Assembly: GCF_004335085.1 (NCBI RefSeq)
Contig: NZ_RQRS01000001.1
Coordinates: 62,001 to 126,000 of the forward strand
Reading direction: 5' to 3'
DNA length: 64,000 bases
DNA from: Pedobacter nototheniae
Lineage (GTDB): Bacteria; Bacteroidota; Bacteroidia; Sphingobacteriales; Sphingobacteriaceae
The position numbers were made by a program, and so were the translations under genes. Positions within the stretch are counted from its first letter, which is position 1. Each line of letters starts with the position of its first letter. Below the pieces are notes generated by a model. The model was given only the letters and a program-made list of their open reading frames with translations, was not told the DNA's origin and did no database searches. Shown in pieces: positions 1 to 9,447 of the stretch.

Positions 1-1605
1 GACGGTTCTTTAAATCTGGTTCAAACGTTTACCAGTGGTGGTAACTATTTAAGTTTTGAACCAACGAGAGCAGGAAATCGTAAATTTTACACAGAAGCAG
101 CTGCAAATTACGATAGGGCTTTTGGTAAGCACCGTGTTGGTGGTTTAATTTTGGGTTACACTCAAGATTATAACGATCCATTTGCCGGTAACTTTACCTC
201 ATCAATTCCTGAGCGCCAGGTTGGTTTAGCTGCCCGTGGAACTTATTCTTACGATGACCGTTATTTTGCGGAGGTTAATTTTGGATACAATGGATCAGAA
301 CTATTTGCACCATCCAACAGATATGGTTCATTTCCAGCCTTCGGTATTGGATGGATTCCATCTAACGAGAAATTCTGGGAACCGATTAAAAATACCATTT
401 CATTCTTAAAGTTTAGATACTCTGATGGGGTTACGGGTATTGGTAAAATTAACGGACGACGCTTTGCTTATTTAACCTTAGTATCTGATAATCCAAACGA
501 TCCTGATAAAGTACAAGGCTACCAATTGGGTAAAAACTTTAATAATTCTGGCGGTATTACCGTAATGGATTATGGTGTAGATATTAGATGGGCAGAATCT
601 CGCAAACAAGATTTGGGTATGGAAATTAGAACCCTTAACGATAACCTATACCTTATTGTAGATTTATTTAAAGAAAAACGTACTGGTATATTTTTACAAC
701 GTCAATCGTTGCCAGGCTACGTAGGTTTAACCAACCAGCCTTATGGAAACTTAGGTGTGGTTGATAACCGTGGTATCGACGCTACTTTAGAATATAACTT
801 TAAAGTAGGCCAGGTTGATATTGGTTTAAGAGGTACCTACACTTACAATAAAGATAAACTGGTTAATGATGATCGTCCGGCGCAGCCTTACCCTTGGATG
901 AGCCATTTAGGGGATAATGTACTTGCTCGTTACGGTTATGTAGCCGAAAAATTATTTGATTCTCAGGAAGAAATTAATGCAAGTCCTACTCCAGGTTCAA
1001 AAGGAAGCATTAAACCAGGTGATATTAAATACAAAGATTTAAATGGAGATGGTTTAATCAACGATTACGATAAAACTAAAATCGGTAGAGGTGATATTCC
1101 TAACACAGTATATGGTTTCGGTTTTACAGCATCATACAAAGGTTTTGCAATAAGCACTTTATTTCAAGGTGTAGCCAATGCTGATATTATGTTGGGTGGC
1201 TCGGGTATATTTCCATTTAATGGTGGTGGTGGTTTAAGCAATGCCTATAGCGTTGCAAATGACCGTTGGACACCTGCAAACCCAAGACAAGATGCTTTTT
1301 ATCCTCGTTTAGCCTATGGCGAAGCCGATAACACAAACAACACTTTAGAAAGCTCATGGTGGGTAAAGGATGTAAGTTTCTTAAGGTTAAAAAGCGCACA
1401 GCTTAGCTATAACTTACCAACGGCATTTACCCAAAAAATCCACATTAAAAATGCAGCAATTTATTTAATTGGCTCTAATCTTTTAACATTTAGTAAATGG
1501 AAACTGTGGGATCCTGAGTTAAATACCAACGTTAACGGTAGAGCAAACGGAGCTAAATATCCGCTTACAGCTACATTATCTCTAGGGCTTAATGTTAAAT
1601 TTTAA
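1..1605 (+). CDS. SusC-like TonB-dependent outer-membrane transporter, C-terminal part (5' end outside window)
   Basis: The frame is open from the first base of the window, so only the C-terminal part (about 534 residues) is present. It imports oligosaccharides through the outer membrane with its SusD partner. The visible part has the alternating, aromatic-rich strands of a TonB-dependent beta-barrel and ends in a typical last strand (LSLGLNVKF). An Asp/Gly-rich loop, DLNGDGLINDYDKTKIG, is usual in SusC proteins. The susD gene follows after 12 bp, and mannan-degrading enzymes come next, so the likely cargo is a manno-oligosaccharide. Family is certain; substrate is inferred from neighbours. 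Confidence 0.93.
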   Translation, partial: DGSLNLVQTFTSGGNYLSFEPTRAGNRKFYTEAAANYDRAFGKHRVGGLILGYTQDYNDPFAGNFTSSIPERQVGLAARGTYSYDDRYFAEVNFGYNGSELFAPSNRYGSFPAFGIGWIPSNEKFWEPIKNTISFLKFRYSDGVTGIGKINGRRFAYLTLVSDNPNDPDKVQGYQLGKNFNNSGGITVMDYGVDIRWAESRKQDLGMEIRTLNDNLYLIVDLFKEKRTGIFLQRQSLPGYVGLTNQPYGNLGVVDNRGIDATLEYNFKVGQVDIGLRGTYTYNKDKLVNDDRPAQPYPWMSHLGDNVLARYGYVAEKLFDSQEEINASPTPGSKGSIKPGDIKYKDLNGDGLINDYDKTKIGRGDIPNTVYGFGFTASYKGFAISTLFQGVANADIMLGGSGIFPFNGGGGLSNAYSVANDRWTPANPRQDAFYPRLAYGEADNTNNTLESSWWVKDVSFLRLKSAQLSYNLPTAFTQKIHIKNAAIYLIGSNLLTFSKWKLWDPELNTNVNGRANGAKYPLTATLSLGLNVKF

Positions 1606-1617
1606 TAATTAGAAAAC

Positions 1618-3438
1618 ATGAAAAAATATATATTGATCACATTTGTAGCCTGCTTAACGCTCGCTACTTCATGTAAAAAAGGTTTCCTTGATCAAGTACC
1701 TAATGATAGGTTAACACTTGAAGAAACATTTACCAATAGAGCAACGGCAGAAAAGTTTTTAAACAACATATACTCTTGGATTCCGGATGAATTTGGACAA
1801 AGAAACCCTAATACTGGTAGAAATGCAGGTATTTGGACCGGTGCCGCTGATGAAGCAGAATTTGTTTGGGGCTTTAATCAAGCCAATAATGTAAATATTG
1901 GTAGCTGGGATGCCAATACAGGTTTCGTAAACGATTACTGGAATAATTATTATAAAGGTATTCGCTCTGCAAGTTTCTTTATCGCAAATATTGATAAGGT
2001 AACTCAAGATATTACACCTCAGTTAATTACCCAATATAAAAATGAGGCAAGGGCTTTAAGGGCAATGTATTATTTTTATTTAGTACGCACTTACGGGCCA
2101 GTGGTTCTTTTAGGAGAAGAAGTAATTGCGCCAGATGCCCCTTCAGAAAGTATTCGTTTACCACGCAGCAGCTTTGATGAATGTATAAATTATATCGCTT
2201 CAGAATTGCAGACCGCAGCAGATAACCTGCCTGTAAACCCTATTAATGATAATAACTATGGCCGTATTACTAAGGGTATGGCATTAAGTTATCGCCTGCA
2301 GGCTTATTTGTTAGCTGCTAGCCCACTTTATAATGGTAATACAGATATGGCTACCCTTAAAAATAAGGATGGCAAACAATTAATTAGTCAAACTTACGAC
2401 GCCAGTAAATGGAAAAGAGCATCTGACGCTTACAAAGCATATATTACTCAATTTGTTCCTGGTACTTACAGTTTATTCAGAAAAAATGATGCTTCGGGTA
2501 ATTTCAGTCCATACCTATCCTGCAGAGATGTGTTTATAGATCGTTTCAATAACGAAATTATCATGTCGAGAATTGAAGCTTCAATCGAAGGAAGGCAATA
2601 TGAGTTAACGCCATATCACAATGGTAAAAACTCCGAAGTTAGAGGTTCTGGTGGCTTAGCGGCAACACAAAATCAGGTTGATGCATTTTTTATGGCCAAT
2701 GGAAAAAGTATTAATGATCCTGGTTCTGGTTATATAACAAGCGGAACCACCAATTACAAAGCGCCAGGAAGCCCAATTGCTACTGATACTTACAATCAAT
2801 GGGTTAACCGTGAGCCAAGGTTTTATGTTAACATCACTTACCACAACAGCGTTTGGTTAAATACAACTTACGGTAACATCATCACAGAGATGAATAATAA
2901 CGGTAACTCAGGTAAAGCCACAGGTGGTAATGATTATTCTGCTACAGGTTATATTGTGCGCAAAGCGATGGGTTTAGGCAACTGGAGAGAAAACAACCGT
3001 CCTTGTATTTTGTACAGAGTTGGTAATTTGTTTTTGGATTATGTTGAAGCTTTAAATGAATCAACACCTGGAGATCCAGATATTCTAAACTATTTAAATC
3101 AGATTAGAGAAAGAGCTGGTATTCCAACTTATGGCTCAGGTACTGGTCAAATTGCTGCTCCAGCTAGTCAGGATTTAATGCGTGAAGCCATCAGAAAAGA
3201 AAGAAGAGTAGAGCTGGCTTTCGAAAACGTTAGATATTTTGACACCAGAAGATGGAAAATTGCAGAAACTACCGATAACGGACCAATTTTGGGTTTAAGT
3301 ATTTCGAAAAATCTTCCTGATTTCTTTACCGTTGTACCTTTCGAAACTAGGGTATTTACTAAAAGACATTATTTATTCCCAATTCCATCAAAAGATGTAA
3401 ACTCTGATGATTTAATGGTTCAAAACCCGGGTTGGTAA
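1618..3438 (+). CDS. SusD/RagB-family outer-membrane glycan-binding lipoprotein
   Basis: This 606-residue lipoprotein binds glycan at the cell surface and forms the lid of the preceding SusC channel. The N-terminus is a lipoprotein signal ending in LATSCKKGFLDQVP, with Cys19 as the lipidation site. The middle has the TPR-like SusD fold, including the ARALRAMYYFYLVRTYGP segment. The C-terminal part has the family signature IRKERRVELAFENVRYFDTRRWK and ends in a Pro-Gly-Trp tail. Length and order are normal for a SusCD pair. The sugar bound cannot be read from the sequence; the following GH76 and GH92 genes suggest alpha-mannan. Confidence 0.95.
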   Translation: MKKYILITFVACLTLATSCKKGFLDQVPNDRLTLEETFTNRATAEKFLNNIYSWIPDEFGQRNPNTGRNAGIWTGAADEAEFVWGFNQANNVNIGSWDANTGFVNDYWNNYYKGIRSASFFIANIDKVTQDITPQLITQYKNEARALRAMYYFYLVRTYGPVVLLGEEVIAPDAPSESIRLPRSSFDECINYIASELQTAADNLPVNPINDNNYGRITKGMALSYRLQAYLLAASPLYNGNTDMATLKNKDGKQLISQTYDASKWKRASDAYKAYITQFVPGTYSLFRKNDASGNFSPYLSCRDVFIDRFNNEIIMSRIEASIEGRQYELTPYHNGKNSEVRGSGGLAATQNQVDAFFMANGKSINDPGSGYITSGTTNYKAPGSPIATDTYNQWVNREPRFYVNITYHNSVWLNTTYGNIITEMNNNGNSGKATGGNDYSATGYIVRKAMGLGNWRENNRPCILYRVGNLFLDYVEALNESTPGDPDILNYLNQIRERAGIPTYGSGTGQIAAPASQDLMREAIRKERRVELAFENVRYFDTRRWKIAETTDNGPILGLSISKNLPDFFTVVPFETRVFTKRHYLFPIPSKDVNSDDLMVQNPGW

Positions 3439-3468
3439 ACGCCAATAGTTCAGAAAAATAATTATTTC

Positions 3469-3512
3469 AGGTTGTGCCTGTTGTCGCATAGTCACAGGTA
3501 CAACCTTGATTT
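3469..3512 (+). terminator. Hairpin after susD, likely terminator or attenuator
   Basis: A 13-bp stem (3469-3481 with 3494-3506) closes a 12-nt loop and is followed by a T-rich stretch. It lies between susD and the GH76 gene. A hairpin here would leave the SusCD transcript more abundant than the enzyme transcript. The second locus has a similar hairpin after its susD. Confidence 0.6.
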
Positions 3513-3538
3513 TTCTTCACCCATAAAAAAACTAGTTT

Positions 3539-4690
3539 ATGGAAAATATAAGATTAACAGGTCATAAATCAATTGCAGGCAAATTTCTTCTATTGATATT
3601 AACCATCTCGATATTGTCGTGTAGTAAAAAAACTGACGATACGCCAACTCCTGTTCCACCCAAACCTGTAGATAATAAAACTTTCTCTGCAACTGATGCT
3701 ACAACGGCTTTTAACGCTTTCAATACCATTTATTACAACCCAACCGAAAAACTATATTACAGTACAACGGAGAAAAAAGATATTGCCGCCATTTGGACGC
3801 AAGCCATCTACTGGGATATTGTAATGGATGCTTACGAGCGTACTAAAGACCAATCTTACTATAAGCTTATTACCGATATTTATGATGGTGGCGCCAAACG
3901 CTACGATAATTACAACTGGGATAATACCATAACCTGGTTTATTTACGATGATATGATGTGGTGGGTAATGGCTTTAACACGTGCCTACCAAATTACTGGC
4001 AACCAAACCTATTTAGATAAAGCAAAAACAGGCTTTACCCGTGTTTGGGATGGATCTTACGATCCTGCAAAAGGTGGTATGTTTTGGGATTTTAAACACA
4101 GTGGCAAAAATGCATGTATAAATTATCCAACGGTTATTGCTGCTATGCGCCTTTACAATATCACTAAAGATGAAGCTTATTTAACTAAAGCAAAAAGCAT
4201 TTACGCATGGTCTAAAGATAACCTGTTCGATATTACAAAAGGTAGAGTTGCAGATCATAAAGTTGGTAATGATAATCCTGGTTTTGAAGATTATACCTAC
4301 AATCAAGGTACCTGCATTGGTGCAGCAGTATTATTGTATAAAAATACCAACAACCAAAGCTATTTAGACGATGCGAAACTTGCAGCAAATTATACAAAAG
4401 TAAGCATGAGTGATGCCAATGGCATTTTACCAGCAGAAGGGGATTGGAACGAGCAGGGTGTTTTAAAAGCAATTTTTGCGCAATATTTAGCCGAATTGGT
4501 AAAGGTAAATCCAGATGGAGATTTTGGTAAATGGGCAATTTTTAATGCAAATACCGCATGGAATAATCGCGATCAAACCCGAGGAATTATGCATAGAAAC
4601 TATAAAATTGCCTGCCCTGTTGGTACAGTTCAATCTTATGAATCGAGCAGCGCAGTTGCCTTTATGCAGTTATTTGCACCTGCTCAATAG
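3539..4690 (+). CDS. GH76 endo-alpha-1,6-mannanase lipoprotein
   Basis: This 383-residue surface lipoprotein is predicted to cut the alpha-1,6-mannose backbone of mannan. The signal ends at ILSCSKK, and a Pro/Thr-rich linker (about residues 33-47) leads to the catalytic domain. The paired catalytic aspartates of GH76 are seen as IYDDMMWW (Asp137-Asp138), inside an alpha/alpha barrel with repeated tryptophan-rich helices. The family and the GH92 exo-mannosidases downstream agree: the endo-enzyme makes oligosaccharides for SusCD. It lies 100 bp after susD with a hairpin between. No sign of truncation. Confidence 0.88.
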   Translation: MENIRLTGHKSIAGKFLLLILTISILSCSKKTDDTPTPVPPKPVDNKTFSATDATTAFNAFNTIYYNPTEKLYYSTTEKKDIAAIWTQAIYWDIVMDAYERTKDQSYYKLITDIYDGGAKRYDNYNWDNTITWFIYDDMMWWVMALTRAYQITGNQTYLDKAKTGFTRVWDGSYDPAKGGMFWDFKHSGKNACINYPTVIAAMRLYNITKDEAYLTKAKSIYAWSKDNLFDITKGRVADHKVGNDNPGFEDYTYNQGTCIGAAVLLYKNTNNQSYLDDAKLAANYTKVSMSDANGILPAEGDWNEQGVLKAIFAQYLAELVKVNPDGDFGKWAIFNANTAWNNRDQTRGIMHRNYKIACPVGTVQSYESSSAVAFMQLFAPAQ

Positions 4691-4706
4691 TTCTTAAATC
4701 GCTTAC

Positions 4707-4750
4707 ATAAACCTTGTACAACTCGGTTGGTTTGCTTGTACAAGGTTTAT
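4707..4750 (+). terminator. Long perfect hairpin between GH76 gene and next gene
   Basis: Two perfect 15-base arms (4707-4721 and 4736-4750) enclose a 14-nt loop and are followed by TTAAAAATTATTT. The structure ends 15 nt before the next start codon, so it could be a terminator, an mRNA-stabilising structure, or a translation control element. Confidence 0.55.
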
Positions 4751-4765
4751 TTAAAAATTATTTAA

Positions 4766-6928
4766 ATGAAAAATTTAAAAGTTTACGCAACATTAGCCAC
4801 TCTCTTTCTTTTCCAGCAAAGCGATTTATTCGCACAATTTAAATCAAAGGAAAAAACATCTTTTCAAGCTTCCGCACCGTGGAGTCCTGATTACGACATT
4901 CGTGCAGATATTGCCATGGTTTACGGTATAAATGATGATGGCGGAAAGTTTGAAGAACGTGTAAAAAGCTATCGTGATAAAGGCTATGAAGTACAATTTA
5001 TGACCGGAATTGCCTGGGGGCAGTATAAAGATTATTTCTTAGGTCAGTGGGATGGTAAAAAGCACCTTGATGAAGGACAAGTAATGCGCAATGGTGAAAC
5101 CATTTGGCATGGCGAAAATGTACCATACATTGTACCTTCCGAAAATTATTTAGCTTACATGAAAACCCATGTTAAAAGGGCTATTGATGCAGGCGTTACC
5201 GCAATTTATTTAGAAGAGCCTGAATTTTGGGCTAGAGCAGGTTACGGCGATGCCTTTAAAAAAGAATGGCAGGCCTATTATGGTTTCCCATGGATGGCGC
5301 AGCACGAATCGCCTGAAGCCACTTATCTATCGTCTAAATTAAAATATCAACTCTATTTTAAAGCCTTAAAAGAGGTTTTTAGTTATGTTAAATCTTATAG
5401 CGAAAGCAAAGGAAAAAGGGTTAAATGTTATGTGCCAACACATTCATTAATTAACTATTCTTCATGGCAAATTGTAAGTCCTGAGGCCAGCTTAGCCAAT
5501 TTAGAGGGAATGGATGGCTACATTGCACAAGTGTGGACGGGCACATCAAGAGAACCTATTTACTTTAACGGTAAAGAGAAAGAAAGGGTATTTGAAAATG
5601 CCTTTTTAGAGTACGGTTCAATGGTTTCCATGACTGCTCCAACCGGAAGAAAGATTTTTTTTCTAACCGATCCGATAGAAGATAGGACGAGATCCTGGGA
5701 TGATTATAAAGTAAATTATCAGGCTACTTTTACCGCACAGCTATTGTATCCAATGGTTGATAATTATGAAGTAATGCCTTGGCCTAATCGCATTTATAAA
5801 GGCAAGTTTAAGGTAGAGGGTGTAGCAGAAAAGCAACCCATTTCGCCTGCTTATGCAACCCAAATGCAGGTAATGGTTAATTCGCTAAATCAAATGCCAT
5901 TATCTAAAAATAAGCTAAATGGTAGTCATGGTATTGGCGTTTTACTATCAAACTCCATGATGTTTCAGCGTTTTCCAACCCATGCCGGTTACGATGATCC
6001 CCAGCTTTCTAATTTTTATGGAATGGCTATTCCCTTACTAAAAAGAGGGATTCCTGTAGAAACGGTTCATATTGAAAACCTGGCGAATAAAAATACATTG
6101 AAAGATATTGATGTGTTGATTATGAGCTATGCAAATATGAAACCGCTATCTGCCGATTACCACAACGAACTGGCTAAGTGGGTTAAAAATGGAGGAACAC
6201 TTTTATATTATGGAAGAGATAATGATCCGTTTCAAAACGTAAAAGAATGGTGGAACACCAATGGAAATACTTACAAAGCACCATCAGAACATTTATTTAA
6301 GCAATTGGGTATTAATGTAGCCGATGGAGTTACAGATTATCAGGTTGGAAAAGGGAAAGTATTTTTAGTTAGAAAAGATCCTAAAGAACTGGTGATGCAA
6401 GCCAATGGTGATGTAGAGTTTTTAGCCACGGTTAAAAAAGCTTATGAGAAAAATTCAAAAGAACTAATCACCAAAAATAATTTTGTATTAGAGCGTGGAC
6501 CATTTACCATTGCTGCGGTTTTAAATGAATTAAGCGAAGAACCGCTTACCTTAAATGGGCAGTTTATAGATTTGTTCGACCCTACATTACCTATACTTAA
6601 TCAAAAAGTTATTCAGCCAGGCACGCAGGCATACCTTTATGATATTAATCGTGCCGTAAATAAAAATAAACCACAAATATTGGCTGCGGCATCACGAGTA
6701 ACTGATGAAATAATTACTAAAAAACAATATTCGTTTATAGCAAAAAGTCCTGCAAGAACCAATAACATGATGCGGATTTTATTAACAGCTAAACCATCGA
6801 AAATTACTGCAAAAACCGGAGGTAAAGAATTAATACTCACTCAAAATGTTTGGGATGAAAAATCTAAAACCTTATTACTAGGCTTTGAAAATTACAGCGA
6901 AGGTGTAGAGGTTAACATCAATCTGTAA
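4766..6928 (+). CDS. Secreted protein of unknown family, putative glycoside hydrolase with TIM-barrel-like N-terminus
   Basis: I do not recognise a family for this 720-residue protein. It has a signal peptide (about residues 1-23, ending LFAQ). Residues about 40-350 read like an alternating beta/alpha barrel, with a candidate acidic site IYLEEPEFWARAGY near residue 152 and a second segment EGMDGYIAQVWTG. Residues about 390-490 resemble the amidotransferase-like domain of GH42-type enzymes (LLSNSMMF, VDVLIMSYANMK-like and GGTLLYYGRDND segments). A beta-sandwich-like tail follows. It sits between GH76 and GH92 genes, so a role in mannan or glycoprotein-glycan breakdown is likely. A glycosidase function is inference only. 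Confidence 0.6.
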   Translation: MKNLKVYATLATLFLFQQSDLFAQFKSKEKTSFQASAPWSPDYDIRADIAMVYGINDDGGKFEERVKSYRDKGYEVQFMTGIAWGQYKDYFLGQWDGKKHLDEGQVMRNGETIWHGENVPYIVPSENYLAYMKTHVKRAIDAGVTAIYLEEPEFWARAGYGDAFKKEWQAYYGFPWMAQHESPEATYLSSKLKYQLYFKALKEVFSYVKSYSESKGKRVKCYVPTHSLINYSSWQIVSPEASLANLEGMDGYIAQVWTGTSREPIYFNGKEKERVFENAFLEYGSMVSMTAPTGRKIFFLTDPIEDRTRSWDDYKVNYQATFTAQLLYPMVDNYEVMPWPNRIYKGKFKVEGVAEKQPISPAYATQMQVMVNSLNQMPLSKNKLNGSHGIGVLLSNSMMFQRFPTHAGYDDPQLSNFYGMAIPLLKRGIPVETVHIENLANKNTLKDIDVLIMSYANMKPLSADYHNELAKWVKNGGTLLYYGRDNDPFQNVKEWWNTNGNTYKAPSEHLFKQLGINVADGVTDYQVGKGKVFLVRKDPKELVMQANGDVEFLATVKKAYEKNSKELITKNNFVLERGPFTIAAVLNELSEEPLTLNGQFIDLFDPTLPILNQKVIQPGTQAYLYDINRAVNKNKPQILAAASRVTDEIITKKQYSFIAKSPARTNNMMRILLTAKPSKITAKTGGKELILTQNVWDEKSKTLLLGFENYSEGVEVNINL

Positions 6929-6943
6929 AATAAACACACACAA

Positions 6944-9211
6944 ATGAAATTTAAATTAGTTACAACAGTTTTATTCTGCATAGCTGCCAAAGGGTTATTG
7001 GCGCAGCAGAAAGATTTGGTAAATTATGTAAATACTTTACAGGGTACCAATTCCAAACACGAATTAACAAGAGGAAACACTTACCCAACAACGGCGCTTC
7101 CTTTTGGTATGCATACATGGTCTCCACAAACAGGCAGAAATGGCGATGGTTGGAAATATCAATATTTTAAAGATAAAATCAGAGGCTTTCAACAGGCACA
7201 TCAATGCAGCTCATGGACTAGAGATTACGCCGTATTTTCTTTTATGCCATTGGTTGATGAACTTATAGTAGATGAAAATAAACGCGAAGCTAAATTTAGC
7301 CATGCCAATGAAATTGCTAAACCCAATTATTATAAAGTAAAATTTGATAACGAAATTACAACGGAAATTTCTCCTTCGGAACGGGGTGCACATTTGCGTT
7401 TTTCTTATCCTAAGGGCAAAAAGAGCTTTCTGATTTTAGATGGTTATACCCATTTAAGCGGAGTTAAAATTGATGCAAAACAGAACAGAATAACAGGGTA
7501 TGTAAATAATGGAGAAGGTTTTAAAGAAGGGTGGAAGAGCTATTTTGTTGTTCAGTTCGACCAGCCAATTAAAGCTTTCGGTACTTGGGAAAATAGAAAA
7601 AATACGGTTCATCCAGATTCTACCATTGCTGATGGTTTAGGCAAAGGCGCTTATGTTGAGTTTAAAGCTGGAGCAAAAGTTCAAGTTAAAACCGCCTCAT
7701 CCTACATCAGTTTGGAACAAGCCGAATTAAACTTAAAAACTGAATTAGGAAAAGATAAAACTTTGGAGCAAACTAAAGCAAATGGAGCTGCTGTTTGGAA
7801 TAAATCTTTAGGTAAAATTTTGGTAGAAGGTGGCTCGCAGGCCGATACAGAAACTTTTTACTCTTGCTTTTTTAGAGCTAGTTTATTCTCCAGGAAGTTT
7901 TACGAATTAAATGCCGCTGGCAAACCTTATTACTTTAGTCCTTACGATGGTAAAGTGCACGAGGGTTATATGTTTACCGATACAGGTTTTTGGGATACTT
8001 TTAGAGCACAATTTCCGCTTAATACGCTGGTGCAAACCGAAATGCACGGTCGATATGTAAAAGCCATGCTAAACGCTTACGAGCAATGTGGATGGCTACC
8101 TTCATGGTCTTTTCCGAGTGAAGCCGGAAGTATGATTGGCAACCATGCTATTTCTTTACTAGCTGATGCCTGGGCTAAAGGAATCAGAACATTTGATCCT
8201 AAGCAAGCTTTAGAAGCCTACCTGCACGAGGCTACAAACAAAGGCCCCTGGGGCCCAGCAAATGGCAGAGATGGTTGGAAAGAATATTATCAATTAGGCT
8301 ATGTTCCATACCCGAAATATAGAGAGGCTACTGCTAAAACTTTAGAGTATGCTTACGATGATTACTGCGCTTATGAACTGGCAAAAATGACTGATAATAA
8401 GTATTATATGGATATTTTTGAACGCCAGATGTATAATTACAAAAATGTTTATGATCCTGCTACTAGGTTTATGAGAGGTAGAAATATAAACGGGCAGTGG
8501 ACTCCAAATTTTGATCCAATTGAGTGGGGTGGCGCATTTACTGAAGGAAATGCTTGGCATTGGCAATGGTCGGTTTTTCAAGATACTAAAGGCCTAATAA
8601 ATTTAATGGGTGGTAATGAGCACTTCACGGCTAAATTAGATTCTGTTTTTAGTGAACCAAACAAGGTAAATGTTGGTAGTTATGGAGGCATGATCCATGA
8701 AATGACCGAAATGGTTATGGCAAATATGGGGCAATATGCACACGGAAACCAACCAATACAGCACATGGTTTATTTATACAATTATGCCAATCAGCCTTGG
8801 AAAGCACAATTTCACGCCCGTGAGGTAATGAGTAAATTATACGATGCTACAGAAAATGGTTACCCTGGCGATGAAGATCAAGGGCAAACATCATCATGGT
8901 ATGTACTAAGTGCCCTGGGTTTTTATAGTGTAACACCAGGTACAGCCGAATACGTTATTGGCAGTCCGATGTTTAAAAAAACGACTATTAACCTCGAAAA
9001 CGGCAAACAGTTTATTATTGATGCCGCTGGAAACAGCGCTTCAAACGTATATATTAAATCGGCAGCATTAAACGGAAATATTTACACACGAAACTTTTTA
9101 ACCCATCAGGATATTTTAAAAGGTGGGGTATTAAAACTTGAAATGGACAATAAACCGGCATTAAATAGAGGTTTGCAAGAAAGTGATAAACCGTTTTCGC
9201 TAAGTAAGTAA
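6944..9211 (+). CDS. GH92 calcium-dependent exo-alpha-mannosidase (first copy)
   Basis: This 755-residue secreted enzyme is predicted to release mannose from alpha-mannan or high-mannose N-glycan ends. A signal peptide ends at GLLAQQ. The N-terminal beta-sandwich has the family opening VNTLQGTNSK and RGNTYPTTALPFGMHTW. The C-terminal alpha/alpha barrel carries WGGAFTEGNAWHW and GDEDQGQTSSWYV, the segments that hold GH92 metal and acid/base residues. It starts 15 bp after the 720-residue gene, so the two are surely co-transcribed. A second GH92 lies 1.9 kb downstream. Linkage preference (1,2, 1,3 or 1,4) cannot be read. Confidence 0.93.
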   Translation: MKFKLVTTVLFCIAAKGLLAQQKDLVNYVNTLQGTNSKHELTRGNTYPTTALPFGMHTWSPQTGRNGDGWKYQYFKDKIRGFQQAHQCSSWTRDYAVFSFMPLVDELIVDENKREAKFSHANEIAKPNYYKVKFDNEITTEISPSERGAHLRFSYPKGKKSFLILDGYTHLSGVKIDAKQNRITGYVNNGEGFKEGWKSYFVVQFDQPIKAFGTWENRKNTVHPDSTIADGLGKGAYVEFKAGAKVQVKTASSYISLEQAELNLKTELGKDKTLEQTKANGAAVWNKSLGKILVEGGSQADTETFYSCFFRASLFSRKFYELNAAGKPYYFSPYDGKVHEGYMFTDTGFWDTFRAQFPLNTLVQTEMHGRYVKAMLNAYEQCGWLPSWSFPSEAGSMIGNHAISLLADAWAKGIRTFDPKQALEAYLHEATNKGPWGPANGRDGWKEYYQLGYVPYPKYREATAKTLEYAYDDYCAYELAKMTDNKYYMDIFERQMYNYKNVYDPATRFMRGRNINGQWTPNFDPIEWGGAFTEGNAWHWQWSVFQDTKGLINLMGGNEHFTAKLDSVFSEPNKVNVGSYGGMIHEMTEMVMANMGQYAHGNQPIQHMVYLYNYANQPWKAQFHAREVMSKLYDATENGYPGDEDQGQTSSWYVLSALGFYSVTPGTAEYVIGSPMFKKTTINLENGKQFIIDAAGNSASNVYIKSAALNGNIYTRNFLTHQDILKGGVLKLEMDNKPALNRGLQESDKPFSLSK

Positions 9212-9447
9212 TGAGCATAAGCTATGCAAAAAAATGTACAGGAGAACATAATCGCCATGGGGTGGTTAAATATCCAAAAGTTTTTATAATTTCATAAATC
9301 GTTTTACCACTTTAAGGCAAAAACATAACCAATTGTATAACAGCGACCTGTAAAACGGGATTTGTTGAATAAAAAATGATGTTTTAAAGCCAAACAAGTA
9401 AAAACTAAGAATATTAATTGCTAAAGTTAGCAGCGTTTGTTTTTTTA

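Noticed and set aside
1217..1399. Minus-strand frames inside susC, susD, GH92, tail tip and tape measure genes
   Set aside because: They lie wholly inside well-supported genes, have low-complexity or odd compositions, and no start signals.
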